A stretch of DNA of 64,000 bases from Streptomyces sp. I05A-00742 (GCF_013055795.1 NZ_JABETO010000007.1:147388-211387); one strand, 5' to 3'. Positions 8,381 to 17,792 are shown, numbered from the stretch's first letter. The notes: a model not told the origin generated them from the letters alone. Numbers and translations: made by a program.

Positions 8381-9265
8381 TCAAACGCTTTTCGGCCCGG
8401 CCGTCACCGCCGGGGCGCCCGGGACGACGAGCGGGCCGCCGGTCACCGGATCGGGCACGACCACCGCCTCCAGGCCGAAGACGTCACGGACGAGCTCCGC
8501 CGTCACCACCTCGCCGGGCCGTCCCTGGGCGACCACGCGGCCCTCCTTCATGGCCACGAGGTGATCGGCGTACCGTGCGGCCTGGTTGAGGTCGTGAAGG
8601 ACGGCCACGACGGTCCGGCCGCGCTCCACGTTGAGACGGCGGACCAGGTCGAGGACCTCGACCTGGTGGGCGATGTCGAGGTAGGTCGTCGGCTCGTCGA
8701 GCAGGAGCAGGTCCGTCTCCTGGGCGAGGGCCATGGCGATCCAGACGCGCTGCCGCTGCCCGCCGGAGAGTTCGTCGACCGGGCGCGCGGCCAGTGCCGT
8801 GACGTCCGTCCGCTCCATCGCCTCGGCGACCGCCCGTTCGTCCGCCTCTGACCACTGCTGCCACCAGCGCTGATGCGGCTGCCTGCCACGGGCGACGAGG
8901 TCGGCGACAGTGATCGCCTCGGGCGCGACGGGGGTCTGCGGGAGCAGGCCCAGCCGGGTGGCGAGGGTGCGCGTCGGGATGCGGCCCAACTCCTCGCCGT
9001 CGAGGAGGACAGCACCCGCTGCCGGCCTCAACAGCCGCCCCAGGGCCCGCAGCAGGGTCGACTTGCCGCAGGCGTTCGGGCCGATGACGACGGTCACCTC
9101 GCCGTCGGGGACGTCGAGGCGGAGACCGTCCACGACGACGCGGTCCTCGTAGGCGAGCGTCAGGTCCCGGGCCCGCAGTCTGCTGCCGGTTGTGTTTCCG
9201 GCGGTGGCGTCGGCGGTGCTACCCGTCGTGCTGTCGGTCCTGCTCTCCGTCGTGCTGTCGGTCAT
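8381..9265 (-). CDS. Iron-siderophore ABC transporter, ATP-binding protein (FecE type)
   Basis: A 294-residue ATPase. Walker A is GPNACGKST (62-70), the signature is LSGGQ (166-170), and Walker B ends LLLLDEP with D190 and E191. It matches the FecE/FepC/FhuC subfamily. The ATG at 9265 overlaps the stop of the permease gene upstream (ATGA), so I start here even though the frame is open further. The first ~28 residues are a Ser/Thr-rich low-complexity leader ([17 protein letters not shown]), unusual for this family. It energises the two permeases encoded upstream. Confidence 0.9.
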   Translation of the reverse strand: MTDSTTESRTDSTTGSTADATAGNTTGSRLRARDLTLAYEDRVVVDGLRLDVPDGEVTVVIGPNACGKSTLLRALGRLLRPAAGAVLLDGEELGRIPTRTLATRLGLLPQTPVAPEAITVADLVARGRQPHQRWWQQWSEADERAVAEAMERTDVTALAARPVDELSGGQRQRVWIAMALAQETDLLLLDEPTTYLDIAHQVEVLDLVRRLNVERGRTVVAVLHDLNQAARYADHLVAMKEGRVVAQGRPGEVVTAELVRDVFGLEAVVVPDPVTGGPLVVPGAPAVTAGPKSV

Positions 9266-10338
9266 GCCGCTTTCCCTCCCGTACGCCCGCGGATGATGAG
9301 CCGGATGAGGTACGGCGCGCCGACGGCGGCCGTGAGGACGCCCACCGGGAGCTGTGTCGGCTCGAAGAGCTTGCGGGCCAGCAGGTCCGCGAGGACGACG
9401 ATCAGCGCGCCCGTCAGGGCCGAGCAGACGAGCGGGATCTGGGCGGTGCGTGTCGTGCGCCGGGCGATCTGCGGGGCGAGGAGGGCCACGAAGTCCACCG
9501 GGCCCGCCGCGCCCGTGGCGACGGAGGCGAGGACGACGCCGAGGAGGACGAGGCCGGCACGCACCCGGTTGAGCCGGACGCCCAGGGCGGTGGCGGTGTC
9601 GTCGTCCATCGCGACCGTGCGCTGGGCCCGCGCCGCCCAGCACAGGGGGACGGCGAGCAGCAGCAGGGTCCAGGCGACCGGGGCCGCGGCGTTCCAGCCG
9701 GCGCCGTTGAGGGAGCCGGTCATCCACACCTTGGCCTGCTGGGCGACCAGGTAGTCGCCCTTGGTCAGGAAGAGTTGGGTGATGGCGCGCAGGGCGATCG
9801 CGAAGCCGATGCCGATGAGGACGAAGCGGCCCGCGTGCAGGCCGCCGCGCCAGGCGAAGAGGTAGACGAGGGCGGCGGCGAGGAGGCCGCCCGCCATGGA
9901 GACGTACGGCAGCGCGGCGTACGAGGTGACGCCGAACGTCATCGCGCCGACCGTCAGCGCCCCCGCGCCCTGGGACACGCCGATGATGTCGGGGCTGGCG
10001 AGCGGATTGCGCGCCACGGTCTGGATGAGCGCGCCCGCGATGCCGAAGGAGGCTCCGATCAGCAGTCCCACCGTCATTCGCGGCAGCCGGAAGGTGCCGA
10101 CGACCAGTTCGTCGGGGGAGGGCCGGCCGAGGAGCACGTCGAGGACCGCGCCCGGCGCGACGAACTGGTCGCCCACGCACAGGTAGGCCAGGCAGACGAC
10201 GGCCAGGGCCGCGCCCAGGCACAGGGCGACGACCGCGCTGCGGCCGTGCAGGAGGAACGAGCCCCGGGCGGCGCGGACGACGGCGTAGCCGGCGGGACGC
10301 GCCTTGGACGGAGCGGGGGCGGGCTGTGACGGGTTCAC
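9262..10338 (-). CDS. Iron-siderophore ABC transporter permease (FecCD), second subunit
   Basis: A 358-residue membrane protein of the FecCD family starting at GTG 10338, which overlaps the stop of the first permease (GTGA). Family landmarks are [40 protein letters not shown] and [16 protein letters not shown]. About ten membrane spans are expected. It forms the second half of the translocation pore with the product of the upstream gene. No substrate-binding protein gene is adjacent, so the binding lipoprotein must be encoded elsewhere. Confidence 0.9.
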   Translation of the reverse strand: MNPSQPAPAPSKARPAGYAVVRAARGSFLLHGRSAVVALCLGAALAVVCLAYLCVGDQFVAPGAVLDVLLGRPSPDELVVGTFRLPRMTVGLLIGASFGIAGALIQTVARNPLASPDIIGVSQGAGALTVGAMTFGVTSYAALPYVSMAGGLLAAALVYLFAWRGGLHAGRFVLIGIGFAIALRAITQLFLTKGDYLVAQQAKVWMTGSLNGAGWNAAAPVAWTLLLLAVPLCWAARAQRTVAMDDDTATALGVRLNRVRAGLVLLGVVLASVATGAAGPVDFVALLAPQIARRTTRTAQIPLVCSALTGALIVVLADLLARKLFEPTQLPVGVLTAAVGAPYLIRLIIRGRTGGKAA

Positions 10339-11414
10339 GCGGCCACCGTCCTGCGGCGGGCGAGCGCGACGAGGAACGGGAGGCCGATGAGGGCGGTCAT
10401 CACGCCCGCCGGGACCTCGCTGTCCGCGTAGATCACCCGGCCGACGACGTCGGAGAGGAGCAGGACGACCGGACCGAGGAGGGCGGCCATCGGCAGCAGC
10501 CTGCGGTGGTCGCCGCCGACGAGCGCACGGGCGATGTGCGGCACGGCCAGGCCGACGAAGGCGATGGGTCCTGCGGCGGCGACCCCGACGCCGGTGAGCA
10601 CGGTGGCACCGGCGCCGGCGAGGATCCGTACGGCCGCGACGTTGCGGCCGAGGCCGCGGGCCAGGTCCTCGCCGAGCGCGAGCGCGTCGAGCCCCCGGGC
10701 CACGGAGAACACGAGCACCGTGCCCAGCAGCAGGAACGGCCACATCTGGCCCGCGATCTCCTGGTCCCGGCCGGCCAGCGAGCCGATCTGCCAGAACCGG
10801 AACTCCTCCAGGGCGGACGCCCGGGTGGTGAGGATGCCCGAGATCACCGAGACCAGCAGCGCGTTGATCGCGGCCCCGGCCAGCGCGAGCTTGACGGGCG
10901 ACGCGCCGCCGCGGCCGCGCGAGGCGATGGCGTACACGGCGACGGACGCCACCGCGGCCCCCGCGAACGCGAACCACACCTGCCCGGCCAGGGTGTGCAC
11001 CCCGGCGGCGGCGATGGCGAGGACGACGCCGAGCGAGGCGCCCTGGCTGACGCCGAGGATGCCCGGATCGGCGATGGGGTTGCGGGTGACGCCCTGCATG
11101 ACCACCCCGGCCATCGCGAGGGCGGCTCCGGTCATGAGGCCGATGAGCGTCCGCGGCAGCCGCAGCGAGCGGACGACACCGGCGGTGGCGTCGTCCCCGC
11201 CGTGCAGCAGGGCGTCGAGGACGCGGTCCGGCGGGATCGTCCGGCTGCCCACGGCGAGGCTGAGCACCACGGCGGCCAGCAGCGCCGCGACGACCGCGGC
11301 CGTCCAGCCGGCACGGCGGCGCGTGCTGGGCGCCGGTGAGCCGGTGAGGCCTGGAGGGGGAGGTGGGGGAGATGGGGGAGGACCGACCGGGTCGGTGGCG
11401 GGTATGGCTTCCAC
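10335..11414 (-). CDS. Iron-siderophore ABC transporter permease (FecCD), first subunit
   Basis: A 359-residue FecCD-family permease. Motifs include [40 protein letters not shown] and [18 protein letters not shown] 11414 is the nearest start codon before the first hydrophobic segment. Upstream the frame stays open but is low-complexity and has no convincing start. The first ~40 residues are rich in Pro and Arg. It is first in a three-gene operon (permease, permease, ATPase) with 4-bp overlaps throughout. An iron-box-like site lies about 180 bp upstream, pointing to repression by an IdeR/DmdR-type regulator when iron is plentiful. Confidence 0.88.
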   Translation of the reverse strand: MEAIPATDPVGPPPSPPPPPPGLTGSPAPSTRRRAGWTAAVVAALLAAVVLSLAVGSRTIPPDRVLDALLHGGDDATAGVVRSLRLPRTLIGLMTGAALAMAGVVMQGVTRNPIADPGILGVSQGASLGVVLAIAAAGVHTLAGQVWFAFAGAAVASVAVYAIASRGRGGASPVKLALAGAAINALLVSVISGILTTRASALEEFRFWQIGSLAGRDQEIAGQMWPFLLLGTVLVFSVARGLDALALGEDLARGLGRNVAAVRILAGAGATVLTGVGVAAAGPIAFVGLAVPHIARALVGGDHRRLLPMAALLGPVVLLLSDVVGRVIYADSEVPAGVMTALIGLPFLVALARRRTVAA

Positions 11415-11595
11415 GGCGCGGTTCCGGCGGCTCTCTCGGGTGGCGGACGGGTCTCTCGGGCGACGGACGGACGGACCGACGGCACGGGCAGCCGCGGGGG
11501 CGCCCGTACGGGACGTGACGCGATCCTTGCGGGACCGCGGCGTGCGGGCACGCGCGGACCCGATACGGCCGGCCGCTCTGACCGAAAGGCCCGAG

Positions 11596-11614
11596 TTAGG
11601 TTCGGCTAAGTCTA
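11596..11614 (-). promoter_or_regulatory. Iron box (IdeR/DmdR-type operator) for the siderophore ABC operon
   Basis: TTAGGTTCGGCTAAGTCTA matches the actinobacterial iron-box consensus TTAGGTTAGGCTAACCTAA at 15 of 19 positions, with the first half nearly intact. It sits upstream of the FecCD-FecCD-FecE operon and is the only such site I see here. Position and gene content fit iron-dependent repression; binding itself is inferred. Confidence 0.65.
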
Positions 11615-11689
11615 CGGCGGGGTCCGGGGCGCCGAGGAGGGGCGTGGCCCCGAAGCGTGCACTCCGGCGCGCACCCCCTGGCCGCAAGT

Positions 11690-11900
11690 GCCCGCGGCCG
11701 CGGGCGCTCGCCGGGCTCAAGCGTTCACGGCCACAGATGCCCGCCGGGCTCAAGTGCTCACGGCCGCAGGCGCCCGCCAGGCACAGGCACCCGTGGCCGC
11801 GCCCCCCACCAGCCGCAAGCTCTCACCGGCTCAAGCTCTCACCTGCCCAAGCCCTCACCCGCCCAAGCTCCCGCCGACTCCAAGCCCCCACCGGGCCGCC
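11690..11900. repeat. Degenerate intergenic tandem repeats
   Basis: Two kinds of imperfect repeat fill most of the gap between the iron box and the HAD hydrolase gene. About three units of roughly 33 bp are built around GCCGGGCTCAAG and CTCACGGCC (about 11706-11800). Four to five units of about 16 bp follow, built around CAAGCTCTCACC (about 11815-11895). No frame has normal Streptomyces coding bias with a start. The final ~100 bp before the HAD start are C-rich and show nothing further. Confidence 0.5.
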
Positions 11901-12001
11901 CGCCCGCACAGCCGCGAGGAACAACCGCGGGGAACAACCACCGGGCCCGCCCCCCGGCACCCGCCCCCCGGCACCCGCCCCCACCACACCGCCTCGGCAG
12001 A

Positions 12002-12676
12002 ATGAGCCGCATGACCACGCAGCCCCGTGCCGCCGCGCCGGCCCCCTTCACCGTCGGCTTCGACCTGGACATGACCCTGATCGACTCCCGGCCGGGGATC
12101 CGGGTGACCTACGAGGCCCTGGCCGCCGAGACGGGCGTGCCCATCGACGCGGAGCTCGCGGTCGGCCGGCTGGGCCCGCCGCTCGTCCAGGAGCTGCGCG
12201 AATGGTTCCCGGAGGAGGACGTGCCCCGGGTGGCCGACCGCTACCGCGAGCTCTACCAGGACCTCGCCATCACCGGGTCGCTCCCCATGCCCGGCGCCCG
12301 CGAGGCGCTCGCCGTCGTGCGGGAACTGGGCGGCCGGTCGATCGTCGTCACCGCCAAGCACGGCGGCAACGCCCGGCTCCACCTCGACCACCTGGCCCTG
12401 GAGCCGGACGCGCTGATCGGCGACCTGTGGGCCGAGCAGAAGGCGGTCGCCCTGCGCGACCACGGCGCGGGCATCTACGTGGGCGACCACACCGGCGACG
12501 TCCGCGGGGCGCACGCCGCGGGCGCGCTCTCCGTCGCCGTGGCCACCGGCCCCTGCCCCGCCGACGAACTGCGCGCGGCCGGGGCGGACGTAGTCCTGGC
12601 CGGGCTGGAGGACTTCCCCCGGTGGCTGCGGGCGCACCGGGCCCGGGCGGACGAGGAGGCGGCGGCCTCCGCGTGA
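12002..12676 (+). CDS. HAD-superfamily hydrolase (phosphatase-like)
   Basis: A 224-residue protein starting at ATG 12002 (ATG 12011 is an alternative). Motif I is FDLDMTLIDS, with the nucleophile Asp followed by the acid/base Asp. Motif II is SIVVTAKHGGN, with a Thr before a Lys-containing loop. The acidic motif IV is GIYVGDHTGDV. The insertion after motif I is a helical cap, as in phosphoglycolate phosphatase-like enzymes. It is probably a soluble phosphatase of unknown substrate. It stands alone, divergent from the siderophore operon and convergent with a small membrane-protein gene. Confidence 0.82.
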   Translation: MSRMTTQPRAAAPAPFTVGFDLDMTLIDSRPGIRVTYEALAAETGVPIDAELAVGRLGPPLVQELREWFPEEDVPRVADRYRELYQDLAITGSLPMPGAREALAVVRELGGRSIVVTAKHGGNARLHLDHLALEPDALIGDLWAEQKAVALRDHGAGIYVGDHTGDVRGAHAAGALSVAVATGPCPADELRAAGADVVLAGLEDFPRWLRAHRARADEEAAASA

Positions 12677-12715
12677 GCGACCCGGGAGGCGACGATCAGT
12701 CCCGGCGGCTCCCGC

Positions 12716-12961
12716 TCACACCCCGGACGACGCCTCCCGCGCGCGCCGCCGCTGGTCGGCCGCCGTGCGGAGGACACCGGCCGCGGCGATCACGAAGCCG
12801 ACGCCCATGAGCATGCACACGAAGTAGGCGGCCGACGGCAGCGGATCCGCGCCGAGGAACAGTGGGGCGACGGTGGCCATCGTGGCCACGGCGCCCACCA
12901 GGAAGACGATCGCGCCAGCGCGCACCAGCAGATCCCCGGCCCGGGGCGTTTCGTTGCTCAC
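12716..12961 (-). CDS. Small two-span membrane protein
   Basis: An 81-residue protein starting at GTG 12961. The in-frame sequence upstream is compositionally unlike coding DNA. Two clear hydrophobic spans are visible: about 13-35 (GAIVFLVGAVATMATVAPLF) and 44-64 (AYFVCMLMGVGFVIAAAGVL). A basic cytosolic tail (RRRAREASSGV) follows. No domain is recognised. It faces away from the cold-shock gene, leaving a shared upstream region of about 330 bp. Confidence 0.7.
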   Translation of the reverse strand: MSNETPRAGDLLVRAGAIVFLVGAVATMATVAPLFLGADPLPSAAYFVCMLMGVGFVIAAAGVLRTAADQRRRAREASSGV

Positions 12962-13162
12962 CCGAGCAGGGTAGTTGCCTTGTGGCGGGCACGTGCCCCC
13001 GGCTGCCCGGCAGGGCTGTGACCAGGAACGGCGCGAAAGGGCCGCCCGACGGCGGGGCGGGGAGAGGGCTCCACCGGACGCGCCCCCGACGCGCGCCCGG
13101 ACGCGCAGAGGTACGACCTGAGGACGTCTTGTCACCGGGCCCGGGACCATTAGCCTTGGGGT

Positions 13163-13296
13163 AGCGGGTCTTGCGACCCGCTGTAGTGCTATCCAGAGCT
13201 GTTTTTTACTTGCTTTCAGAAGTTCGACCGTTTTCGATAACTTTCGCTTTTGCGACAGTTTTCCGATTTCCGACGAGTACGAGGACGAGGACAGAC
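13163..13296 (+). promoter_or_regulatory. AT-rich 5' leader of the cold-shock gene with hairpin and T-run
   Basis: In a genome where most DNA exceeds 70% GC, the stretch from about 13190 to 13270 is strikingly AT-rich (GTTTTTTACTTGC, TTTTCGATAACTTTCGCTTT). It begins with a perfect 8-bp stem (AGCGGGTC, 13163-13170, pairing with GACCCGCT, 13175-13182) and has a T6 run at 13202-13207. Cold-shock genes often carry long structured leaders, so this is probably a temperature- or attenuation-sensitive 5' UTR. The mechanism is inferred. Confidence 0.55.
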
Positions 13297-13680
13297 GTGC
13301 CTACCGGCAAGGTCAAATGGTTCAACAGCGAGAAGGGCTTCGGCTTTCTCTCCCGCGACGACGGCGGAGACGTCTTCGTGCACTCCTCGGTGCTCCCGGA
13401 CGGGGTCGACGCCCTCAAGCCCGGTCAGCGCGTGGAGTTCGGCGTGGTCGCCGGACAGCGCGGTGACCAGGCGCTCACCGTGACGCTCCTGGACCCCACC
13501 CCCTCGGTCGCGGCCGCGCAGCGCCGCAAGCCGGACGAGCTGGCCTCGATCGTCCAGGACCTGACGACCCTTCTGGAGAACGTCACCCAGCAGCTGGAGC
13601 GGGGCCGTTACCCCGACAAGGCGCAGGGTTCCAAGATCGCGAGCATGCTGCGCGTGGTGGCCGACCAGCTCGACGTCTGA
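13297..13680 (+). CDS. Cold-shock domain protein with C-terminal extension
   Basis: A 127-residue protein starting at GTG 13297 ([18 protein letters not shown]). Residues 1-65 are a canonical cold-shock domain. RNP1 is KGFGFL and RNP2 is VFVHSS, so single-stranded nucleic-acid binding is expected. It is about twice the length of a classic CspA. The extra 60 residues ([20 protein letters not shown] and the following helix) look like a helical or coiled-coil dimerisation tail. It stands alone behind an unusual AT-rich leader. Confidence 0.92.
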   Translation: MPTGKVKWFNSEKGFGFLSRDDGGDVFVHSSVLPDGVDALKPGQRVEFGVVAGQRGDQALTVTLLDPTPSVAAAQRRKPDELASIVQDLTTLLENVTQQLERGRYPDKAQGSKIASMLRVVADQLDV

Positions 13681-13706
13681 CCGCCCGCGATACCGGAGGG
13701 TCCGCT

Positions 13707-14651
13707 TCAGGGGAACCTGAGCGCGTCGGGGCCGAGGGGCGGTACGAGCCCTTCGGCCGCGGCGCGGGTCAGCAGGCCGCGGACCGCCGCGTAGCCGCTC
13801 TCCCCGAGCTGCGCGGTGAACTCGTTGACGTACAGCCCGATGTGCTGGTCGGTGACGGCCGGGTCCATCTCCTGGGCGTGTTCCCGCACGTACGGCCGGG
13901 AGGCCTCCGGGTCGTCCCAGGCCATGCGGACGGACGTCCGGGCCGACTCGGCCAGCAGCCGCAGGGTCTCCGCGCCCAGCGACCGCTTGGCGACGATCGC
14001 GCCCAGCGGGATGGGGAGTCCGGTGGTGTTCTCCCAGTGCTCGCCCATGTCGGCGAGGCGGTGGAGACCGTAGTTCTGATACGTGAACCGGGCCTCGTGG
14101 ATGACCAGGCCCGCGTCCACCCTGCCGTCGCGGACCGCCGGCATGATCTCGTCGAACGGCAGGACGACGACCTCGCCGACGCCGCCCGGCACCTCCGCCG
14201 CCGCCCAGAGCCGGAACAGCAGGTACGCGGTCGAACGCTCGCTCGGCACCGCGACGGTCCGCCCGGCCAGGGCCGCCGGGTCCGTCAGCCCGCCGGCGGT
14301 GAGGACCAGCGGCCCGCAGCCGCGTCCCAGCGCGCCGCCGCAGGGCAGCAGCGCGTAGTCCTCCAGCACCCAGGGCAGCACGGCGTAGGACACCTTGAGC
14401 ACGTCGAGCTCGCCGCGCTCGGCCATGCCGTTGGTGACGTCGATGTCCGCGAACGTCACGTCCAGGGGCGGGGCGCCGGGGACGCGGCCGTGGGCCCACG
14501 CGTCGAAGACGAAGGTGTCGTTGGGGCAGGGGGAGTAGGCGATGCGGATCGGCCGGCCCATGGACTCCGTGGATTCCGTCGGCTCCTGGGACCCCGTCGA
14601 TTCCTGGGACCCCGTCGATTCCTGGGACTCCGTCGGCTTCATCGGCTTCAT
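13707..14651 (-). CDS. mqnD: 1,4-dihydroxy-6-naphthoate synthase (MqnD)
   Basis: Catalyses the step that releases 1,4-dihydroxy-6-naphthoate from cyclic de-hypoxanthine futalosine in the futalosine route to menaquinone. Recognised by the N-terminal IRIAYSPCPNDTFVFDAW, the central PSERSTAYLLFRLW, FDEIMPAVRDGRVDAGLVIH and a C-terminal helical domain. ATG 14651 overlaps the MqnB stop (ATGA), which argues for translation from there. This gives a 314-residue protein with a 30-residue repetitive leader (SQEST repeats encoded by 18-bp tandem units). A second ATG at 14561 would give the family's usual start. Last gene of the MFS-DUF2771-mqnB-mqnD operon. Confidence 0.9.
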   Translation of the reverse strand: MKPMKPTESQESTGSQESTGSQEPTESTESMGRPIRIAYSPCPNDTFVFDAWAHGRVPGAPPLDVTFADIDVTNGMAERGELDVLKVSYAVLPWVLEDYALLPCGGALGRGCGPLVLTAGGLTDPAALAGRTVAVPSERSTAYLLFRLWAAAEVPGGVGEVVVLPFDEIMPAVRDGRVDAGLVIHEARFTYQNYGLHRLADMGEHWENTTGLPIPLGAIVAKRSLGAETLRLLAESARTSVRMAWDDPEASRPYVREHAQEMDPAVTDQHIGLYVNEFTAQLGESGYAAVRGLLTRAAAEGLVPPLGPDALRFP

Positions 14652-15508
14652 CGGCCTTCCTCGGTGGATTCGGATGCCCGGCCCGCCCCGGCCGGCGATG
14701 CCGCGACCCGAGGTGCCGCGACCGGAGGTGCGACGACCGGAGATGCCGCGGCCCGAGGCGCGGCGGCGGCGTCACGGGCCGTGGCCGGAACACCCCCGGC
14801 CAGCCCCGCCCCCAGCGCCCCGAACGCCTCCGTCAGCGCGGCCAGCGCGTCCCCGATGCGCCAGGCCGCCCGGTCGCGCGGGCCGACGGCGTTGGAGACC
14901 GCTCGCAGTTCCAGCACCGGGACGCCGTGGGCCGCGGCGGCCTCGGCGACGCCGAAGCCCTCCATGGCCTCCGCCAGGGCGTGCGGGTGCCGGGCCGTCA
15001 GCTCCGCGGCGCGGGCCGCGGTTCCGGTCACGGTGGACACGGTCAGCACATCACCGGGCAGCGCGCCCGTCGCCGCGCCGACCGCGTGGACGAGGGCGTC
15101 GTCGACGACGTGCGCGTCCACGCCGAAGCCCAGCTCGGTAACGGGCAGGAAGCCGTCCGCGGTGGCGGCGCCCAGGTCGGCGGCGACGATGCGGGTGGCG
15201 ACGACGAGACCGCCGACCGGCGCCCCGGGCGCGAAGCCGCCGCCGATCCCCGCCGAGACCGCCAGGTCGTACGGGGCGCCGGCGAGCGCCGCCGCCGTCA
15301 GGGCCGTGGCCGTGCCGGCCGCCGCCGCGGCGGGGCCCACCCCGGCCGCCAGCACGTCGTACGTCACGGTGGTGCCCGGGGCCGTTGCCGCCGCCGTCCG
15401 GTGCAGCACCGCGCCGCCGGGCAGCGCGGTCTCCGCCGGACCGCCGGGCCCGGCGGCCGTCACTGCCGCGCGCTCGGCGGCGACGGCGGTGACGACGAGG
15501 ACACGCAT
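14648..15508 (-). CDS. mqnB: Futalosine hydrolase (MqnB)
   Basis: A nucleoside-phosphorylase-fold hydrolase that removes hypoxanthine from futalosine in menaquinone biosynthesis. Evidence is MRVLVVTAVAAERAAV, the purine-site DLAVSAGIGGGF, and EAMEGFGVAEAA, the conserved catalytic region for this family. It has 286 residues. The last ~45 are an Ala/Pro-rich tail encoded partly by four exact-length 15-bp tandem repeats (14701-14760), absent from typical family members as I know them. Its stop overlaps the mqnD start, and it sits two bases after the DUF2771 gene. Confidence 0.9.
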   Translation of the reverse strand: MRVLVVTAVAAERAAVTAAGPGGPAETALPGGAVLHRTAAATAPGTTVTYDVLAAGVGPAAAAAGTATALTAAALAGAPYDLAVSAGIGGGFAPGAPVGGLVVATRIVAADLGAATADGFLPVTELGFGVDAHVVDDALVHAVGAATGALPGDVLTVSTVTGTAARAAELTARHPHALAEAMEGFGVAEAAAAHGVPVLELRAVSNAVGPRDRAAWRIGDALAALTEAFGALGAGLAGGVPATARDAAAAPRAAASPVVAPPVAAPRVAASPAGAGRASESTEEGR

Positions 15509-15510
15509 CG

Positions 15511-15975
15511 TCAGCTGTTGTCCTTCAGCGTGTAGTTCCAGACGCCGTACGTCTTGCCGTCGCCGAACATGACGATGCTGACCTTGACCTCGCCCGTGCG
15601 GGAGGCCTGGAGGATCGTGCCGGCCGGGACGGTGCGGTACGTCTTCGTGCTCTTGCCCAGGCCGCGTTGGCTGCCGACGACGATCGTCCAGCCCTTCTTG
15701 GCGATCTTCGGGTCGACGCCGAAGTGAATGTTGTCGTCGACGGTCGCCTTGATGGTCTTGCCGTCGCCCTGGAGGCAGTCGCCGAAGTCCTTCTCGTCGA
15801 TGCCCGCCTTGCCGTCGTAGCAGGCGGCCTGGGAGTGCACCTCCGACGTGCCGACGGTGACGGTCGTCAGCGGAGTCGGCTTGTCGCAGGCGGAGAGGGC
15901 GACGAGAGCGAAGGTCACGGCACCGGTGGCGGCAGCGGCGCGGCGGCGTCTGCCCCGGAAAAACGCAGCGGTCAT
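15511..15975 (-). CDS. DUF2771-family lipoprotein
   Basis: A 154-residue exported protein. An Arg-rich N terminus (RGRRRRAAAA) is followed by a hydrophobic segment and the lipobox LSAC, so it is expected to be lipidated on Cys29 or nearby. The mature domain is beta-rich, with two more cysteines (AACYDG, GDCLQG) that could pair. It corresponds to the actinobacterial DUF2771 family, which I recall beside futalosine genes in Streptomyces. Function is unknown. It lies in the operon between the MFS gene and mqnB. Confidence 0.8.
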   Translation of the reverse strand: MTAAFFRGRRRRAAAATGAVTFALVALSACDKPTPLTTVTVGTSEVHSQAACYDGKAGIDEKDFGDCLQGDGKTIKATVDDNIHFGVDPKIAKKGWTIVVGSQRGLGKSTKTYRTVPAGTILQASRTGEVKVSIVMFGDGKTYGVWNYTLKDNS

Positions 15976-16001
15976 GCGGGCAGGCTATCTGGCCACGTCA
16001 A

Positions 16002-17456
16002 TCAGGCGACGCGCGGGTGCGGCGAGCCGCGCCGGGCGGCCGTCAGCAGGCCCCGTACGGCTGTCGCCACGCCCAGCGCGAGGAAGGCGGCGGCGACCGC
16101 CATCCCGAGGACGCCGTTGAGCGGCAGCAGGATGCCGATGGCGCCGCCGGCCACCCACGACATCTGGAGCAGGGTCTCCGAACGGGCGAACGCGGACGTC
16201 CGGACCGCCTCCGGGACGTCCCGCTGGATCAGCGAGTCCAGCGACTGCTTGCCCAGCGCCTGGGAGATCCCCGCGACCGCCGCGACGAGCACGATGAAGA
16301 ACGCGGTGTAGAGCGCCGCCGAGACGACCGTGGTGGCCAGGGCGGCGGTCAGAACCAGTGCGATGGTCTTCTCCGGGCCGCGCGAGCGCAGCAGCGCGCC
16401 GATCGCGGTGCCCAGGGCGTTCCCCGCGCCGGCGGCGACGGCGACCATGCCGAGGGAGAACGCCGGGCTCAGCCCGTTCAGCGGATGGACGCGCAGCAGG
16501 AACGCCAGGAAGAAGGTGAGGAAGCCGGAGAGCATGCGCAGCGCGCTGTTCGCCTGGAGGGCGTGCAGCACCGACCGGCCGACGGTGCGCAGGCCGGGCC
16601 TGGCCCGCCGCTCGCGCCGCTCGCGCCGTTTCGCGCTCCCGGGGCGGGACGTCCTGTGGAGCCGGGGCAGGTGCGGCAGCGGGGTGCGGTGGGGGCGGTG
16701 TTCCGACGAGGTCAGGCGGGCGCGCGCCTCGCCCTTCGCCGAGTCGACCGCGTGCGGCAGCGACATCGACAGATAGGCGCCGAGCAGGAAGACGACGCAC
16801 GCGCCGTACAGCGGCCAGGCGGGCCCCAGCTGGTGCAGCCCCGCGCCGAGCGGGGCCGCCAGTCCTGTGGCCAGCAGGCCTCCCAGCGTCACCCGGGAAT
16901 TCGCCTTCACGAGGGAGATCCGTGGTGGCAGCAGCCGGGGTACGACCGCCGACCGCACCACCCCGTACGCCTTCGACGCCACCAGGACGCCGAGGGCCGC
17001 GGGGTAGAGCTCCAGGCCGCCGGTCGCCACCGCGCCGGTCATGGTCAGGGCCAGCACCACCCGGGTCAGCATGGCCGCGGCCATCGCGGCGCGGCGGCCG
17101 TGCGGGAGGCGGTCGAGCAGCGGGCCGATCACCGGGGCCAGCAGGGCGAACGGGGCCATGGTGATCGCCAGGTACAGCGCCACCCGGCCGCGGGCCTGGT
17201 CGGTGGGGACGGAGAAGAAGACCGTGGAGGCCAGCGCGATGGTGACGAGCATGTCGCCCGCGGAGTGCACCGCGTGCAGCTCGATCAGTTTGGCGAGGCC
17301 CGACTCGCCCGCCCCGTGCGCGTTCGTCGCCTTGCGAATGCCCCGCGCGGCGAACGTGACGGGCGCGCGCAGGGCGCGGCCGACGCTCCGGCCGCCGCGG
17401 CGGAGCGGACCGCCATTTGCTGACCGGATGGCTCCCACCACGCCATACTGCCCCAC
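16002..17456 (-). CDS. MFS transporter
   Basis: A 484-residue major-facilitator protein with about twelve spans. The conserved inter-span basic motif is DRLPHGRRAA, after TM2. A long basic cytosolic loop (about residues 235-285, RRERRERRARPG) divides the halves, and the second half begins LRMLSGFLTFFLAFLLRV. A basic N-terminal stretch of about 55 residues precedes TM1. It is first in the operon leading to mqnB and mqnD. Substrate unknown. Confidence 0.82.
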   Translation of the reverse strand: MGQYGVVGAIRSANGGPLRRGGRSVGRALRAPVTFAARGIRKATNAHGAGESGLAKLIELHAVHSAGDMLVTIALASTVFFSVPTDQARGRVALYLAITMAPFALLAPVIGPLLDRLPHGRRAAMAAAMLTRVVLALTMTGAVATGGLELYPAALGVLVASKAYGVVRSAVVPRLLPPRISLVKANSRVTLGGLLATGLAAPLGAGLHQLGPAWPLYGACVVFLLGAYLSMSLPHAVDSAKGEARARLTSSEHRPHRTPLPHLPRLHRTSRPGSAKRRERRERRARPGLRTVGRSVLHALQANSALRMLSGFLTFFLAFLLRVHPLNGLSPAFSLGMVAVAAGAGNALGTAIGALLRSRGPEKTIALVLTAALATTVVSAALYTAFFIVLVAAVAGISQALGKQSLDSLIQRDVPEAVRTSAFARSETLLQMSWVAGGAIGILLPLNGVLGMAVAAAFLALGVATAVRGLLTAARRGSPHPRVA

Positions 17457-17779
17457 CCGGAGCGGAGTACGGCACTCCCGGCACGGTCGCTTTCAGGAGG
17501 TGCGGGCACCGCGGTCCGCTGCGCCGCGCGGGGGCGTACCGGAGTGACCCGGGGAGCTCGCCGAAACCCGGGTATCCCCCGGGCGGTCACCCGAGGTAGC
17601 GTGCCCCACGCGCCACCAGCGGTCGTTCTTGGCCGCGCGCCGAGTCTCGATCCCGCAGAATGGACATGACCAGGTGCGCCCGAGGCCGATCGGGCGCGGA
17701 CGTCGACGCGGTCCTCCGGTCCGCTCCGTCCGCCGGCCCGGCCGTTCGGCTGGCGCACTCGTGAGACGGCGTGGAAGAG

Positions 17780-17791
17780 AGAATCGATTCT
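17780..17791 (+). promoter_or_regulatory. 12-bp palindrome directly upstream of the DUF3027 gene
   Basis: AGAATCGATTCT is a perfect palindrome ending one base before the GTG start at 17793, where it would compete with ribosome or polymerase binding. The rest of the 17457-17792 gap holds no gene I can support. Confidence 0.35.
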
Positions 17792-17792
17792 T

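Noticed and set aside
17493-17714. Minus-strand CPFCGIETRRAAKNDRWWRV segment in the gap before DUF3027
   Set aside because: The CxxC looks attractive, but there is no start codon with ribosome site in the gap and the frame simply continues antisense through DUF3027. Conservation would be needed to revive it.
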